A stretch of DNA of 64,000 bases from Bailinhaonella thermotolerans (GCF_003594875.1 NZ_QZEY01000002.1:372001-436000), one strand, 5' to 3'; counted from the first letter of the stretch, positions 31,217 to 39,657 are shown. Program-made: numbers and translations. The notes: generated by a model from the sequence alone, not told the origin.

Positions 31217-32230
31217 TCAGCGGATGACGCTGTCCGGATCCGCCTCGAACGCGAAGACCTGGCCGCGTGCGCCGGGGTCGCAGGGCAGCAGGGCCAGCGG
31301 CGTCCCCTCGCGGCCCGGCGGGTGCGGGAGCCCGACGCACAACGAGCTGTGGGCGACGCGGATCAAGTATCCGGACCCGCCGGTCGCGGCGGGCTCCAGC
31401 CAGAAGCGTTCCGACTCGTTCCCGCCCCGCCCGCCGCACCAGTCGTCGTGGACCTGACCGTTGCGGATCCCCATGCACCCCGACCCGAACTCCGGGTGGA
31501 GGGTGGCGATCTGGTAGGTGCCGTCGCCCACCGGACGCACGGATCTCAGCGGGAAGCGCTGCTCACAGGTGGTCTGCTTGACCTGGCTGTCCTTGCCCCG
31601 GCCCGTGGAGAGGCAACGGCCCGAGGCCACCAGGCGAATGCGGTGGAAGCCCGTGGCCGACGCGGGGAGATGGGCGGCCGGCCGGAGCGAGGGCTGCGCC
31701 GCCGTCCGCGACGGGCGGGGCGACGGCGGCGGATCCTCCGCCGAGGCCCCGGTGCCCAGGACGATCGCCCACCAGATGCCGGCCGCCATCAGCGCGGCGG
31801 CGAGCACGAGCGCGGGCAGGCGGTACGACCTGCCGCCCGGCGTGGACCGCGCGGCCGCGGCGGGATCCGCATCCGGTGAGTCGTCGTCTCGTACGGCTTC
31901 CGCCGCCGCGTCGTCCGGCGGCGGCCGATGGCCGTGGTCCATGGCCAGCCGCCTCCGTCTGTCGACCCACTGGGCGACGCCCTCCTCGGGGCACCCGCAG
32001 GCCGCCGCGAAGGCCGCGACGAGTTCCTCCCTGGGAAGGGTGTCGCGGCGCAGGGCGGCCACGAGCGTGCTGTGCGGCAGGGGCCGCCCGGCGGCGACGG
32101 CGCGCGCCTCGAGCTGCCGGAACGTGAGCCCGGACCAGGCCTTCAGCCGTCGCATCTGGAGCATGAACTCGGCGGGGGTCTCGGCGTCTCGCGGATCGGG
32201 ACGGTCCGCGGCCATCGATTGATCGTGCAC
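31217..32230 (-). CDS. Membrane-anchored helix-turn-helix protein with external ricin-type trefoil
   Basis: This 337-residue protein has three parts. Residues 22-78 form an Xre-like helix-turn-helix of the actinobacterial type (LKAWSGLTFRQLEARA, then LPHSTLVAALRR). Residues 138-159 are one membrane helix (LPALVLAAALMAAGIWWAIV). Residues 193-337 form a ricin-like beta-trefoil with GRCLSTG, TLHPEFGSGCMG and QVFAFEAD. The trefoil matches the one closing the LamG protein two genes downstream. The topology predicts DNA binding inside and a carbohydrate-type sensor outside, so it may control the RHS array it precedes; this is inference. AGGAG eight bases before the GTG at 32230 supports that start; ATG 32215 is the alternative. 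Confidence 0.82.
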   Translation of the reverse strand: MHDQSMAADRPDPRDAETPAEFMLQMRRLKAWSGLTFRQLEARAVAAGRPLPHSTLVAALRRDTLPREELVAAFAAACGCPEEGVAQWVDRRRRLAMDHGHRPPPDDAAAEAVRDDDSPDADPAAAARSTPGGRSYRLPALVLAAALMAAGIWWAIVLGTGASAEDPPPSPRPSRTAAQPSLRPAAHLPASATGFHRIRLVASGRCLSTGRGKDSQVKQTTCEQRFPLRSVRPVGDGTYQIATLHPEFGSGCMGIRNGQVHDDWCGGRGGNESERFWLEPAATGGSGYLIRVAHSSLCVGLPHPPGREGTPLALLPCDPGARGQVFAFEADPDSVIR

Positions 32231-32391
32231 GGAGCTGACTCCTGTCGACCCCGGATTGGTGACCGCTCACGACCCGAACAACGCCCCCCGGCCGTGACCA
32301 AGATGCGGGATGGGAGCTTACCGGAGTCAAAATCCCGTGTCGATCTTCCCGGCTGTGCCGATAGGGAGAGCCGGCAGCCGCTCGCGAGGAA

Positions 32392-32431
32392 CGCCGGTCC
32401 CTCCCCGCTGTGCGGCGGGGAGGGACCGGCG
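32392..32431 (-). terminator. Strong 17-bp hairpin after the secreted protein gene
   Basis: The arms at 32392-32408 and 32415-32431 pair perfectly over 17 bp around a six-base loop. It lies 51 bases past the stop of the 32482-33120 gene, on the way to the HTH gene. It should insulate the RHS array from upstream transcription. The rest of this 250-base gap shows nothing clear. Confidence 0.75.
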
Positions 32432-32481
32432 GCGGACGACCGGATCGGCGGGCGCGCGTGGCCGCCCGCCCACGGCCGGGG

Positions 32482-33120
32482 TCAGCGGGTGACGCGGGCG
32501 AGCTTGGCGGCCGACCTGGTCAGCGCCGTCTTGGTGAGGGCGGGGTTGTGCCTGCCGCCCAGCGTGAGGTTGTTGACGACGCCGAAGCCGTTCTTCACCT
32601 GCACGATGGCGAGGTCCAGCGTGAACGTGCCCTCGTCGGTGGTCTCGGTGACGCGCAGCCCGTAGGTGCCGTTGCCGGCCTTGGGCAGCGCGAGGCGGGT
32701 CACCCTCCCGGTGTCCGCCGTCACGCCGTGGCAGTGCTTCGTGAGGGCGCGCAGCGTCGCCGTCATCCGCTTGACCCTGGCCGCGTCGCCGGTCGTGGTC
32801 TGGTTCGCCACCATGGTGGCGCCCTTGCCGAGGAAGGCGGCCTGCCAGCCGGAGCGGAACAGGCTCTCGTACTGCTTGATGGCCGTGTTGCAGGCGGCCC
32901 TGTCGGTCTTCATCTTGGCCAGCACGGTGTTCTTCACCGGCTGCACCTTGCTCGCGGTGAAGCCCTTGCCGAAGTCCTTGGCCGTGAGGAGGGCGGCCTT
33001 GAGCTGGGTGGTGGTGAGGGGCTTGGCGGGGGCGGCCGCGGCGTGGGCCGCCGGCGCGGCCGTGAGGGCCAGGGCGCCCGCCGCGATCGCGGCGCCGAAC
33101 AGGCGGGGGGACGGTCTCAT
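32482..33120 (-). CDS. Small secreted protein of unknown function
   Basis: This 212-residue protein has a textbook signal peptide ending in AHA (about residue 27). The mature part opens with LKAALLTAKDFGKGFTA, a motif common in secreted actinobacterial sensor-domain-like proteins, and has two cysteines about 50 residues apart that could pair. The fold is probably alpha/beta, similar in style to PknH-type external domains, but I cannot assign a family. The ATG has GGAGAT upstream, and that ribosome site sits inside a 14-bp palindrome (33123-33136). The gene is monocistronic, closed by a strong hairpin. Confidence 0.78.
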   Translation of the reverse strand: MRPSPRLFGAAIAAGALALTAAPAAHAAAAPAKPLTTTQLKAALLTAKDFGKGFTASKVQPVKNTVLAKMKTDRAACNTAIKQYESLFRSGWQAAFLGKGATMVANQTTTGDAARVKRMTATLRALTKHCHGVTADTGRVTRLALPKAGNGTYGLRVTETTDEGTFTLDLAIVQVKNGFGVVNNLTLGGRHNPALTKTALTRSAAKLARVTR

Positions 33121-33122
33121 GT

Positions 33123-33136
33123 GATCTCCGGAGATC
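33123..33136 (-). promoter_or_regulatory. Palindrome covering the ribosome site of the secreted protein gene
   Basis: GATCTCCGGAGATC is a perfect 14-bp palindrome whose right half supplies the GGAG ribosome-binding core of the gene starting at 33120. A second inverted repeat, CCTGAC and GTCAGG with a three-base loop, lies at 33147-33161. Either could be an operator; the second could also form a small leader hairpin. Confidence 0.45.
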
Positions 33137-33224
33137 TAGGGAAGCCCCTGACGGAGTCAGGACATCGGGTCAAGGGCCCCGCCACGATACGGGCTCGAAG
33201 ATCGTTGATCAATGGCCGGGGCCG

Positions 33225-34298
33225 TCAGCGCCGGTCGCCCGCCGGTTCCGGTTCCGGGCCCGGGTCCGGGTCCGGGTCCGGGTCCGGGTCCGGCTCGGCC
33301 GCCCGGCCCTGATCGCCGGGGCCCGGGGGCCGCACCGGGGGCGCGGGCGGCGCCGGGGGCGCGGGCGGCGCCGGGGGCGGGCCCGCCGGGGGACGCGGCC
33401 GCGCCGCGCGCCTGCGCCGTACGGCCGCCAGCAGTGCCGCGCCGAGCACGCCCAGCACGACCAGGAACGGCAGCAGGGCGCCCAGGACCGTCAGCGTCAC
33501 CTCGACGGTGGCCATCAGCGCGGACCAGCCCGCGGACAGGCCGGCGAGGAAGCCCTTGGGCGGCTCCCTGGGAGCAGGCGGCCTGGCGGCCGGGCCGGTC
33601 AGGTTCAGGGTGATCGTGGCCATGCCGGTCCGCGCGGCCAGGGCCTTCTGGCGGGCCTGGAGGGCCTCCAGTTCCTCCTGGCGCGAGGAGATCTCGCGTT
33701 CGACGCTGAGCACCTCGCCGATGGTCTTGGCGCGGCTCAGCATCGAGCGGAGCTGCTCGACCGAGCTCTTCGCCGACCTCAGGCGGCTGTCCACGTCGGC
33801 GACCTGCTCGGTGACGTCCTCGGTGCTCTGCTGCAGCTCCTCGCGCCTGCCCAGCTCGGCGCCGAGCCGCTGGAGCACGGGGGCGTACCGGTCGGGGGGC
33901 ACCTTGAAGACGAGGTTCGCGCTGCTGTGCCCGCCCTCCCCCGCGCCGCCGGCGAAGCTCTTCTCGTCGGCGACGTACCCGCCCGCCCCGGCGACGATCT
34001 GCTTGGCCTTCTCGGCGGCGGCGGGCACGTCGCCGGCCTGGACGCGCAGGTTCGCCGTGTACACCAGCTTCTGGTCCGCGATCCTGACCTGCCGGCCCTC
34101 CTGGCCCTCCTGGCCCGGCCGGCCCGCCGGGGCCTCGCCGGGCGCGTTCCCGGCGGTCACCTCGTCCCGGGCGCCGGAGGCGGGGGGCTTCGCGGCCGAT
34201 TCGGCGCCGCCCGCGCCGCTCCCGCCGGAGCCCCCGCATCCGGCCGTGAGCGCGATGAGACCTGTCGCGGCGATGACGATCGCTTGTTTGGTCCTCAT
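33225..34298 (-). CDS. DUF4349 lipoprotein
   Basis: This 357-residue protein has a lipobox (LTAGCGG) after a short signal, a Gly/Ser linker, then the DUF4349 domain (about 70-235). That domain contains a long coiled coil (QSTEDVTEQVADVDSRLRS to EISSRQEELEALQARQ). A membrane helix follows (about 258-290), then a basic, Pro-rich C-terminus ending in Asp-Pro and Glu-Pro repeats. DUF4349 proteins are envelope proteins of unknown role. It is divergent from hemY, a neighbourhood I recall from other actinobacteria. The Asp-Pro tail comes from a six-base repeat at about 33255-33292 and may vary in length. Confidence 0.87.
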   Translation of the reverse strand: MRTKQAIVIAATGLIALTAGCGGSGGSGAGGAESAAKPPASGARDEVTAGNAPGEAPAGRPGQEGQEGRQVRIADQKLVYTANLRVQAGDVPAAAEKAKQIVAGAGGYVADEKSFAGGAGEGGHSSANLVFKVPPDRYAPVLQRLGAELGRREELQQSTEDVTEQVADVDSRLRSAKSSVEQLRSMLSRAKTIGEVLSVEREISSRQEELEALQARQKALAARTGMATITLNLTGPAARPPAPREPPKGFLAGLSAGWSALMATVEVTLTVLGALLPFLVVLGVLGAALLAAVRRRRAARPRPPAGPPPAPPAPPAPPAPPVRPPGPGDQGRAAEPDPDPDPDPDPGPEPEPAGDRR

Positions 34299-34510
34299 AC
34301 GGGTGAGACGGCGGCGGAAGGCCCGCCGTTGCGTGATCCGCAGTCACGATGGCGTCACGGATCGCGTGCGGCGCGGTCACGCCGCACCGCCGGTCACTCC
34401 CGTCCCCGCCGCCCCGGGCCGGAGGCTGCCCCGGGCCGGGCCGGAGGCCGTACGGTGACCCGGGGCCGGTACCGTCGGATGCCATGGGGCCGGGACAGGG
34501 AGAACGGGAC

Positions 34511-35962
34511 GTGTCGGCGCCGCCGTACCACGTGGTGGTGGTCGGCGGCGGGATCGCGGGGCTGGCCGCGGCGTGGTACCTCGGACGGGACGGCGGCGGC
34601 CGGGTCCGCGTCAGCGTGCTGGACGGCGCGCCGCGCGTCGGCGGCAAGCTGAGCGTGTCCGAGGTGGCCGGGGTGCCGGTGGACGAGGGCGCGGAGTCGA
34701 TGCTGGCGCGGCGGCCCGAGGGCCGGGACCTGGCGCGCGCGGCCGGGCTGGGCGACCGGCTCCGGGACCCCGGCACGCTCGCGGCGGGCGTGTGGTCCCG
34801 CGGCGAGCTGCGGCCGATGCCGGAGGGGTCGGTGATGGGCGTCCCGGCCGACCTGGCCGCGCTCGCCCGTTCGGGGGTGCTCTCCCCCGCCGGGCTCGCC
34901 CGCGTTCCGCTCGACCGCGTGCTGCCCGCGACGCCGGTCACCAGCGACGTGCCGGTGGCCGCCTACATCCGCGCCCGCCTGGGCCCGGAGGTCGTGGAAC
35001 GGCTGGTCGAGCCCATGCTGGGCGGCGTCTACGCGGGCCGGGCCGAGGACCTGTCGCTGGACGCCACCATGCCGCGCCTGGCCGCCGCCGCCCGCACGCA
35101 CCGGTCGCTGCTGGAGGCGGCGCAGGAGATCCGCGACGAGACCCCGCGCGACGCCGGCCCGGTGTTCACCGCGCTGGACGGCGGGATGGGCACGCTGCCG
35201 CCCGCGGTCGCCGCCCTGTCGGGGGCCGACGTCCGCACGGGCGCCATGGTCCGCGAGCTCCGCCGCACGCCCACCGGCTGGCGGCTCACGGTCGGGCCCA
35301 CCCGGTCCCCCGAGGTGGTCGAGGCCGACGCGGTGATCCTGGCGGTGCCCGCCGCGCCCGCCTCCCGCCTGCTGGCTGAGGACGTCCCGGGCGCGGCGGC
35401 CGAGCTGGCGCGGATCGAGTACTCCAGCATGGCCATCGTCACCCTCGCCTACCCCCGCGCGGCCTTCCCGGGGACGCTGGACCGCAGCGGGTACCTCGTG
35501 CCGCCGGTGGAGAGGCGGACCGTCAAGGCCGTGACGTTCACCACGGCCAAGTGGCCCCACCTGCGGGAGTACGACCGGGACCTGGTGGTCGTCCGCTGCT
35601 CGATCGGCCGTCTCGGCGAGGAGCGCGCGCTCCAGCGCGACGACGCCGAGCTGGTCGCCGCCGCCATGGCCGAGCTGGCCGAGACCAGCGGCGTGCGCGG
35701 CCTGCCCCGCGGGACCCGCGTCACCCGCTGGGGCGGGGCGCTGCCGCAGTACGCCGTGGGCCACCTCGACCGGGTCGCGCGCATCAGGGCGGCGGTCGCC
35801 GCGCAGCCCGGGCTGGCCGTCTGCGGGGCGGCGTACGACGGGGTGGGCATCCCGGCCTGCGTCGCCACGGCGCGCACAGCGGCGGGCCGGGTGCTGGACC
35901 ACCTGGATCCGGGGGGAGAATGGCGGCATGACGGAAGACAGCCCCAAGCTCAAGGCGCGTGA
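34511..35962 (+). CDS. hemY: Coproporphyrinogen III / protoporphyrinogen oxidase (HemY/CgoX)
   Basis: This FAD enzyme of about 483 residues removes six electrons from the porphyrinogen ring. In Gram-positive bacteria the physiological substrate is coproporphyrinogen III. The dinucleotide-binding motif [17 protein letters not shown] is at the N-terminus, with GGKLSV and [13 protein letters not shown] behind it. The C-terminal FAD motif [20 protein letters not shown] is near the end. A GTG at 34511 with an AGGGAG ribosome site is my choice; an ATG at 34484 would add nine residues. It overlaps hemQ by 35 bases, so the two consecutive heme steps are co-translated. Confidence 0.93.
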   Translation: MSAPPYHVVVVGGGIAGLAAAWYLGRDGGGRVRVSVLDGAPRVGGKLSVSEVAGVPVDEGAESMLARRPEGRDLARAAGLGDRLRDPGTLAAGVWSRGELRPMPEGSVMGVPADLAALARSGVLSPAGLARVPLDRVLPATPVTSDVPVAAYIRARLGPEVVERLVEPMLGGVYAGRAEDLSLDATMPRLAAAARTHRSLLEAAQEIRDETPRDAGPVFTALDGGMGTLPPAVAALSGADVRTGAMVRELRRTPTGWRLTVGPTRSPEVVEADAVILAVPAAPASRLLAEDVPGAAAELARIEYSSMAIVTLAYPRAAFPGTLDRSGYLVPPVERRTVKAVTFTTAKWPHLREYDRDLVVVRCSIGRLGEERALQRDDAELVAAAMAELAETSGVRGLPRGTRVTRWGGALPQYAVGHLDRVARIRAAVAAQPGLAVCGAAYDGVGIPACVATARTAAGRVLDHLDPGGEWRHDGRQPQAQGA

Positions 35963-36629
35963 ACTCAACCAGGTCATCCGCTACACCATGTGGTCGGTCT
36001 TCAAGGTCCGGGAGTGCGTCTCGGACCGATCGGAGGGCCTGGCCGAGGAGGTCGGGGACCTGTTCGCCCAGGCGGCGGAGAAGGACGTCGCCACCCGGGG
36101 CTGCTACGACGTGGCGGGTTTCCGGGCCGACGCGGACTTCATGTTCTGGTGGCACGCCCCCGCGGCGGAGGACCTCCAGGAGGTCTACCACCGGTTCCGC
36201 CGCACCGACCTGGGCCGGGCCTGCGAGCCGGTGTGGTCGGCCATGGCGCTGCACCGGCCGGCCGAGTTCAACAAGAGCCACATCCCGGCGTTCCTGGCCG
36301 ACGAGGAGCCGCGCGGATTCGTGTGCGTCTACCCCTTCGTGCGCTCCCTGGAGTGGTACCTCCTGGACGACGCCGAGCGCCGGGCGATGCTCGCCGAGCA
36401 CGGCATGATGGCGCGGGAGTACCCCGACGTGCGGTCGAACACCGTGGCCTCCTTCGCCCTGGGCGACTACGAGTGGATGCTGGCGTTCGAGGCCGACGAG
36501 CTGCACCGCATCGTGGACCTCATGCGGCACCTGCGCGCGGCCGAGGCGCGCCGGCACACCCGCCTGGAGGTGCCCTTCTACACCGGCGTGCGCAAGGCCC
36601 TGCCCGAGCTCGTCGGCGCGCTCCCGTAG
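35928..36629 (+). CDS. hemQ: Coproheme decarboxylase HemQ (ChdC)
   Basis: This 233-residue chlorite-dismutase-fold protein converts coproheme III to heme b by two peroxide-dependent decarboxylations. N-terminal [10 protein letters not shown] and the active-site stretch [13 protein letters not shown] fit the actinobacterial ChdC clade, with the tyrosine expected to carry the radical. The histidine in [13 protein letters not shown] is the likely proximal heme ligand. No chlorite-dismutase distal arginine pattern is evident. The ATG with GGGGGAGAATGGCGGC before it lies inside the end of hemY. With hemE at 39658-40695, this shows the coproporphyrin-dependent route. Confidence 0.95.
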   Translation: MTEDSPKLKARELNQVIRYTMWSVFKVRECVSDRSEGLAEEVGDLFAQAAEKDVATRGCYDVAGFRADADFMFWWHAPAAEDLQEVYHRFRRTDLGRACEPVWSAMALHRPAEFNKSHIPAFLADEEPRGFVCVYPFVRSLEWYLLDDAERRAMLAEHGMMAREYPDVRSNTVASFALGDYEWMLAFEADELHRIVDLMRHLRAAEARRHTRLEVPFYTGVRKALPELVGALP

Positions 36630-36719
36630 CCGCGCGGCTTCGCCGTTTTGCCGGGCCCTGACCCGGACTTGGCGGTAACGTCGGGTTACGCGTTTCCGCC
36701 GACCCCGGTGATACCATTT

Positions 36720-36735
36720 CGTGACCTTGATCACG
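36720..36735. promoter_or_regulatory. Crp/GlxR-type site
   Basis: CGTGACCTTGATCACG has perfect GTGA and TCAC half-sites six bases apart, the spacing used by Crp/GlxR regulators in actinobacteria. It sits in the 281-base gap after hemQ, about 175 bases before the next gene, which is the probable target. The remaining gap is GC-rich and shows nothing else. Confidence 0.5.
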
Positions 36736-36910
36736 GATCAATGGCCTGACCTGCGCGTCCTCAGGACGCGGCGCCGCCCGGCAGTGCGCCTGGCGCGTGC
36801 CGCGCGGACGCCGGGCGGGCCGGGTCCACCGCGCACCAGGGGCGCCGCCGCGCGTGCGGCGCCCGGCCCGGCCGCACGGCCGGGAAGACGTCAACGGGAG
36901 GGAGCACGTC

Positions 36911-37687
36911 GTGCCTGGGGGAGGGCATCGGGCGGGCGGCCGCAGGGGCCGCGACCGCGACGAGCACGGCACGGGCCCGCGTACGGCCCCGGGCCCCGGC
37001 GAGGCGGCGCCCGCGACCGGGCCCGCGACCGGCTCGGCGACCGGCCCGGCCGGGCCCGCGACCGGCGCGGCCGGCGGCGAGGACGAAGCGGCCGCGCGCA
37101 CCGGGCGCGGGCGCCGTCGCCGCGATGGGAAGCGCCCGGGCCCGCTGGTCAAGGCCGTCGCCGGACTGGTCGGGATCGTGGTCGCGGCGTTCGTCGTCGG
37201 GGCCGTCTACGTGCTGGTGAAGTCGCAGCGCCCCGCGCGGGCGGGCGACGCGGCGGGAGGCCGGCCCGCCGTCACCGCCACGCCCGAGATCAGGCCGCAG
37301 GCCGCCCGGAACGACGTGCCCGAGGCCGCCGCGCCGCCGCCGGGCGCGAAGGACCCGGCGGCGGACAAGTCGGACACGGCGGCCCTGCAGTACTTCTGGG
37401 ACCGCTGGGGGCGGGACGACAAGGCGGTCAAGCGGGTCAAGGACATCCGCAACGTGGGCGGGTACTTCCGCGTCTACACCGACCTGCCCGAGTCGGCCGA
37501 CAACTCCAAGGAGGCGATCACGCTGTGCGAGCGCGCCCGGGAGTACCTCCGGGACGAGCGCGGCGTGACCAGGCCGGTCATCTTCGTGCAGGCCCGGTTC
37601 GGCGAGAACGGCAACCCCGTGCTGGCGAACATCCTCGGCCCCAAGGACAAGACCTGCAAGGTCACCTACCCCGAGCCCAAGGGCTGA
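36911..37687 (+). CDS. Single-pass membrane protein of unknown function
   Basis: This protein of about 258 residues has a disordered, Arg/Gly/Pro-rich cytoplasmic N-terminus (1-75) with repeats of the type ATGPATGSATGP. One membrane helix follows (about 79-103), then a compact external domain (about 165-258) with ALQYFWDRWGRDD and a pair of cysteines (LCERAREY and KTCKVTYP) that may form a disulfide. I do not recognise the domain. The GTG at 36911 has GGGAGGGAGC upstream. Frame-open sequence before it lacks a good start. It ends three bases from the msrB stop. Confidence 0.75.
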   Translation: MPGGGHRAGGRRGRDRDEHGTGPRTAPGPGEAAPATGPATGSATGPAGPATGAAGGEDEAAARTGRGRRRRDGKRPGPLVKAVAGLVGIVVAAFVVGAVYVLVKSQRPARAGDAAGGRPAVTATPEIRPQAARNDVPEAAAPPPGAKDPAADKSDTAALQYFWDRWGRDDKAVKRVKDIRNVGGYFRVYTDLPESADNSKEAITLCERAREYLRDERGVTRPVIFVQARFGENGNPVLANILGPKDKTCKVTYPEPKG

Positions 37688-37690
37688 CGG

Positions 37691-38095
37691 CTACTCCCCC
37701 GCCGGCTCCAGCGTCACGCTGATCGAGTTGATGCAGTACCGGTCGTCGGTCGGCGTGGGGTAGCCCTCCCCGTGGAAGACGTGGCCGAGGTGGGAGTCGC
37801 AGCGGGCGCAGCGCACCTCGGTCCGCGTCATCCCGAGCGAGGTGTCCTCGTGCAGCGTCACCGCGTCCGAGTCGGCGGGCGCGAAGAACGATGGCCAGCC
37901 GCAGTGGGAGTCGAACTTCGTCTCCGACCGGAACAGCTCGTTGCCGCAGGCCCGGCACCGGTACACCCCCACGGTCTTCGTGTCGACGTACTCCCCCGTC
38001 CACGGCGCCTCCGTGCCCGCCTGCCGGAGCACCCGATATTCCTCCGGAGTCAGCTCTTTGCGCCACTCCGCTTCACTCTTCACAACCTTGTCCAT
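37691..38095 (-). CDS. msrB: Peptide-methionine (R)-S-oxide reductase MsrB
   Basis: This 134-residue enzyme reduces methionine-R-sulfoxide in proteins. It has two zinc-binding CxxC pairs (YRCRACGNELF and VRCARCDSHLGHVF), the substrate site HCGWPSFF and the catalytic cysteine in DRYCINSISV. The length is normal for a single-domain MsrB. It converges on the preceding membrane protein gene with three bases between stops, too close for a separate terminator. It is divergent from the polymerase gene. Confidence 0.96.
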   Translation of the reverse strand: MDKVVKSEAEWRKELTPEEYRVLRQAGTEAPWTGEYVDTKTVGVYRCRACGNELFRSETKFDSHCGWPSFFAPADSDAVTLHEDTSLGMTRTEVRCARCDSHLGHVFHGEGYPTPTDDRYCINSISVTLEPAGE

Positions 38096-38425
38096 ACTCC
38101 GACGCTACAGCCCATGCATCCTTTCGGTCCGTTTCGGCGTCTTTATAGGCGTGGGGGTGATCTCATCATCCTCGCGGTATGAGGCAGACCGCCCGTTTCC
38201 GCCGGTGGCACTTACCCGTGCTGGGCGTCACCGGGCGATCGCGCCGGCGCGCCGGGGAGGGCGCGGCAGGGCGCGGCGGGCGGTCGGAGGTCCGTCCCGC
38301 GCGGGCGCCTGGTCCCGCCGCCGGGCAGCCCCGGGACGGACCCCCTCATGCCCGCCGCGCCCGCCGCCCGCTCCCTGGCGATTCGCGGTGTTCGTACGGC
38401 CGCCGCCGCGGGTAGCGTGGGGATC
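38096..38425. other. 330-base divergent control region, msrB / LigD-type polymerase
   Basis: No gene is convincing here. The msrB side has a short direct repeat TTTCGGTCCG / TTTCGGCG near 38122-38139. The polymerase side holds arms GGTCCGTCCCG (38289-38299) and CGGGACGGACC (38332-38342), a perfect 11-bp stem with a 32-base GC-rich loop about 85 bases before the ATG. It could be leader structure or a weak terminator. Confidence 0.5.
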
Positions 38426-39487
38426 ATGGCATCGCCGTACATCGAGATCGAGGTCGGGGGGCGCTCGGTCCGGGTGAGCAACCCCGACAAGCCCTACTTC
38501 CCCGACTTCCCCGGCCGCGCGCTGACGAAGCTCGACGTCGTGCGGTACTTCCTGGCCGTCGGGGACGGGATCCTCGGCGCGCTGCGGGAGCGGCCGACCA
38601 CGCTCGAACGGTGGCCCGGCGGGGTGTTCGAGGGGGCGAAGCTCTCCACGCGCCAGGACAACCGGGGCGACGCCTTCTACCAGAAGCGGATCCCCAAGGG
38701 CGCGCCCGAGTACGTCGAGACGGCGCGGATCGCGTTCCCCAGCGGGCGCCACGCCGACGAGGTGGCCCCGACCGAGCTGGCGGTGGTCGCGTGGGCGGCG
38801 AACCTGGGCACGCTGACCTTCCACCCGTGGCCGGTGAGCCGCCCCGACGTGGACCACCCCGACCAGCTCCGCATCGACCTGGACCCGCAGCCGGGGACCG
38901 GCTTCGCCGACGCCGTCCGGGTGGCGCACGTGCTGCGCGGGCTGCTGGACGAGCTGGGCTTCCAGGGGTACCCCAAGACCTCGGGCGGGCGCGGGCTCCA
39001 CGTCTACGTGCCGATCGAGCCCCGCTGGGACTTCACCCAGGCCCGCCGCGCGCTGATCGCCCTGGGCCGGGAGATGGAGCGGCGCATGCCGGACCAGGTG
39101 ACGATCAAGTGGTGGAAGGAGGAGCGCGGCGAGAAGATCTTCATCGACTACAACCAGATGGCCAGGGACCGCACCATCGCCTCCGCCTACTCCGTGCGCC
39201 CGCGCCCGAACGCCCCCGTCTCCACGCCCCTGCGCTGGGACGAGATCGACGACGTCAGCCCCGAGGACTTCACCGTGGCCACGGTCCCCGCGCGCTTCGC
39301 CGAGCTGGGCGACCTGCACGCGGGCGTGGCCGAGGGCCCCCGCCACTCGATCGAGCTCCTGCTGGAGTGGGCCGAGCGCGACGAGCGCGACGAGCGCCTG
39401 GGCGACCTCCCCTATCCCCCGGACTACCCCAAGATGCCCGGCGAGCCCAAGCGCGTCCAGCCCAGCAAGGCCCGCGACGACACCTAG
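38426..39487 (+). CDS. Standalone LigD-type DNA polymerase/primase domain (PolDom)
   Basis: This 353-residue archaeo-eukaryotic-primase-type polymerase matches the polymerase domain of LigD. In bacterial end joining that domain fills gaps and adds ribonucleotides. The catalytic metal pair is in LRIDLDPQPG. Other family blocks are LSNPDKPYFP-like VRVSNPDKPYFP, KTSGGRGLHVYVP, FIDYNQMARDRTIASAYSVR and TPLRWDEIDD. There is no ligase or nuclease domain. Mycobacterial relatives pair with LigC, and here a LigC-type ligase lies at 6240-7427. The C-terminus carries a charged tail (ERDERDERLGD). No Ku gene is present in the window. Confidence 0.93.
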   Translation: MASPYIEIEVGGRSVRVSNPDKPYFPDFPGRALTKLDVVRYFLAVGDGILGALRERPTTLERWPGGVFEGAKLSTRQDNRGDAFYQKRIPKGAPEYVETARIAFPSGRHADEVAPTELAVVAWAANLGTLTFHPWPVSRPDVDHPDQLRIDLDPQPGTGFADAVRVAHVLRGLLDELGFQGYPKTSGGRGLHVYVPIEPRWDFTQARRALIALGREMERRMPDQVTIKWWKEERGEKIFIDYNQMARDRTIASAYSVRPRPNAPVSTPLRWDEIDDVSPEDFTVATVPARFAELGDLHAGVAEGPRHSIELLLEWAERDERDERLGDLPYPPDYPKMPGEPKRVQPSKARDDT

Positions 39488-39532
39488 AGCCCCCGCACGG
39501 CCGCCCCACCGCCCCGCATGGCCCGCGCACCG

Positions 39533-39588
39533 CCCGGACGGCCTCGCACCGCCCCCGCACCGTCCCGGACGGCCTCGCACCGCCCCCG
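39533..39588. repeat. 25-bp direct repeat pair
   Basis: Two identical 25-bp units (39533-39557 and 39564-39588) containing GGACGGCCTCGCACCGCCCC lie 31 bases apart, start to start, in the gap between the polymerase gene and hemE. No open frame crosses them convincingly. Confidence 0.75.
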
Positions 39589-39596
39589 GGAACGCC

Positions 39597-39641
39597 CCCG
39601 CCCGCCGTACGGCGTCGCGGGGAGGCCGTGCGGCGGGCGGG
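39597..39641. terminator. Bidirectional hairpin between polymerase gene and hemE
   Basis: Arms at 39597-39612 and 39626-39641 form a 16-bp stem with one mismatch around a 13-base loop. It lies between two convergent stops and probably serves both. Confidence 0.7.
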
Positions 39642-39657
39642 AGAGGCGAGCCCGGCG

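Noticed and set aside
38179-38415. A 78-codon frame upstream of the LigD-type polymerase
   Set aside because: No ribosome site, Arg/Pro-rich composition, and it overlaps the leader hairpin and the probable promoter.
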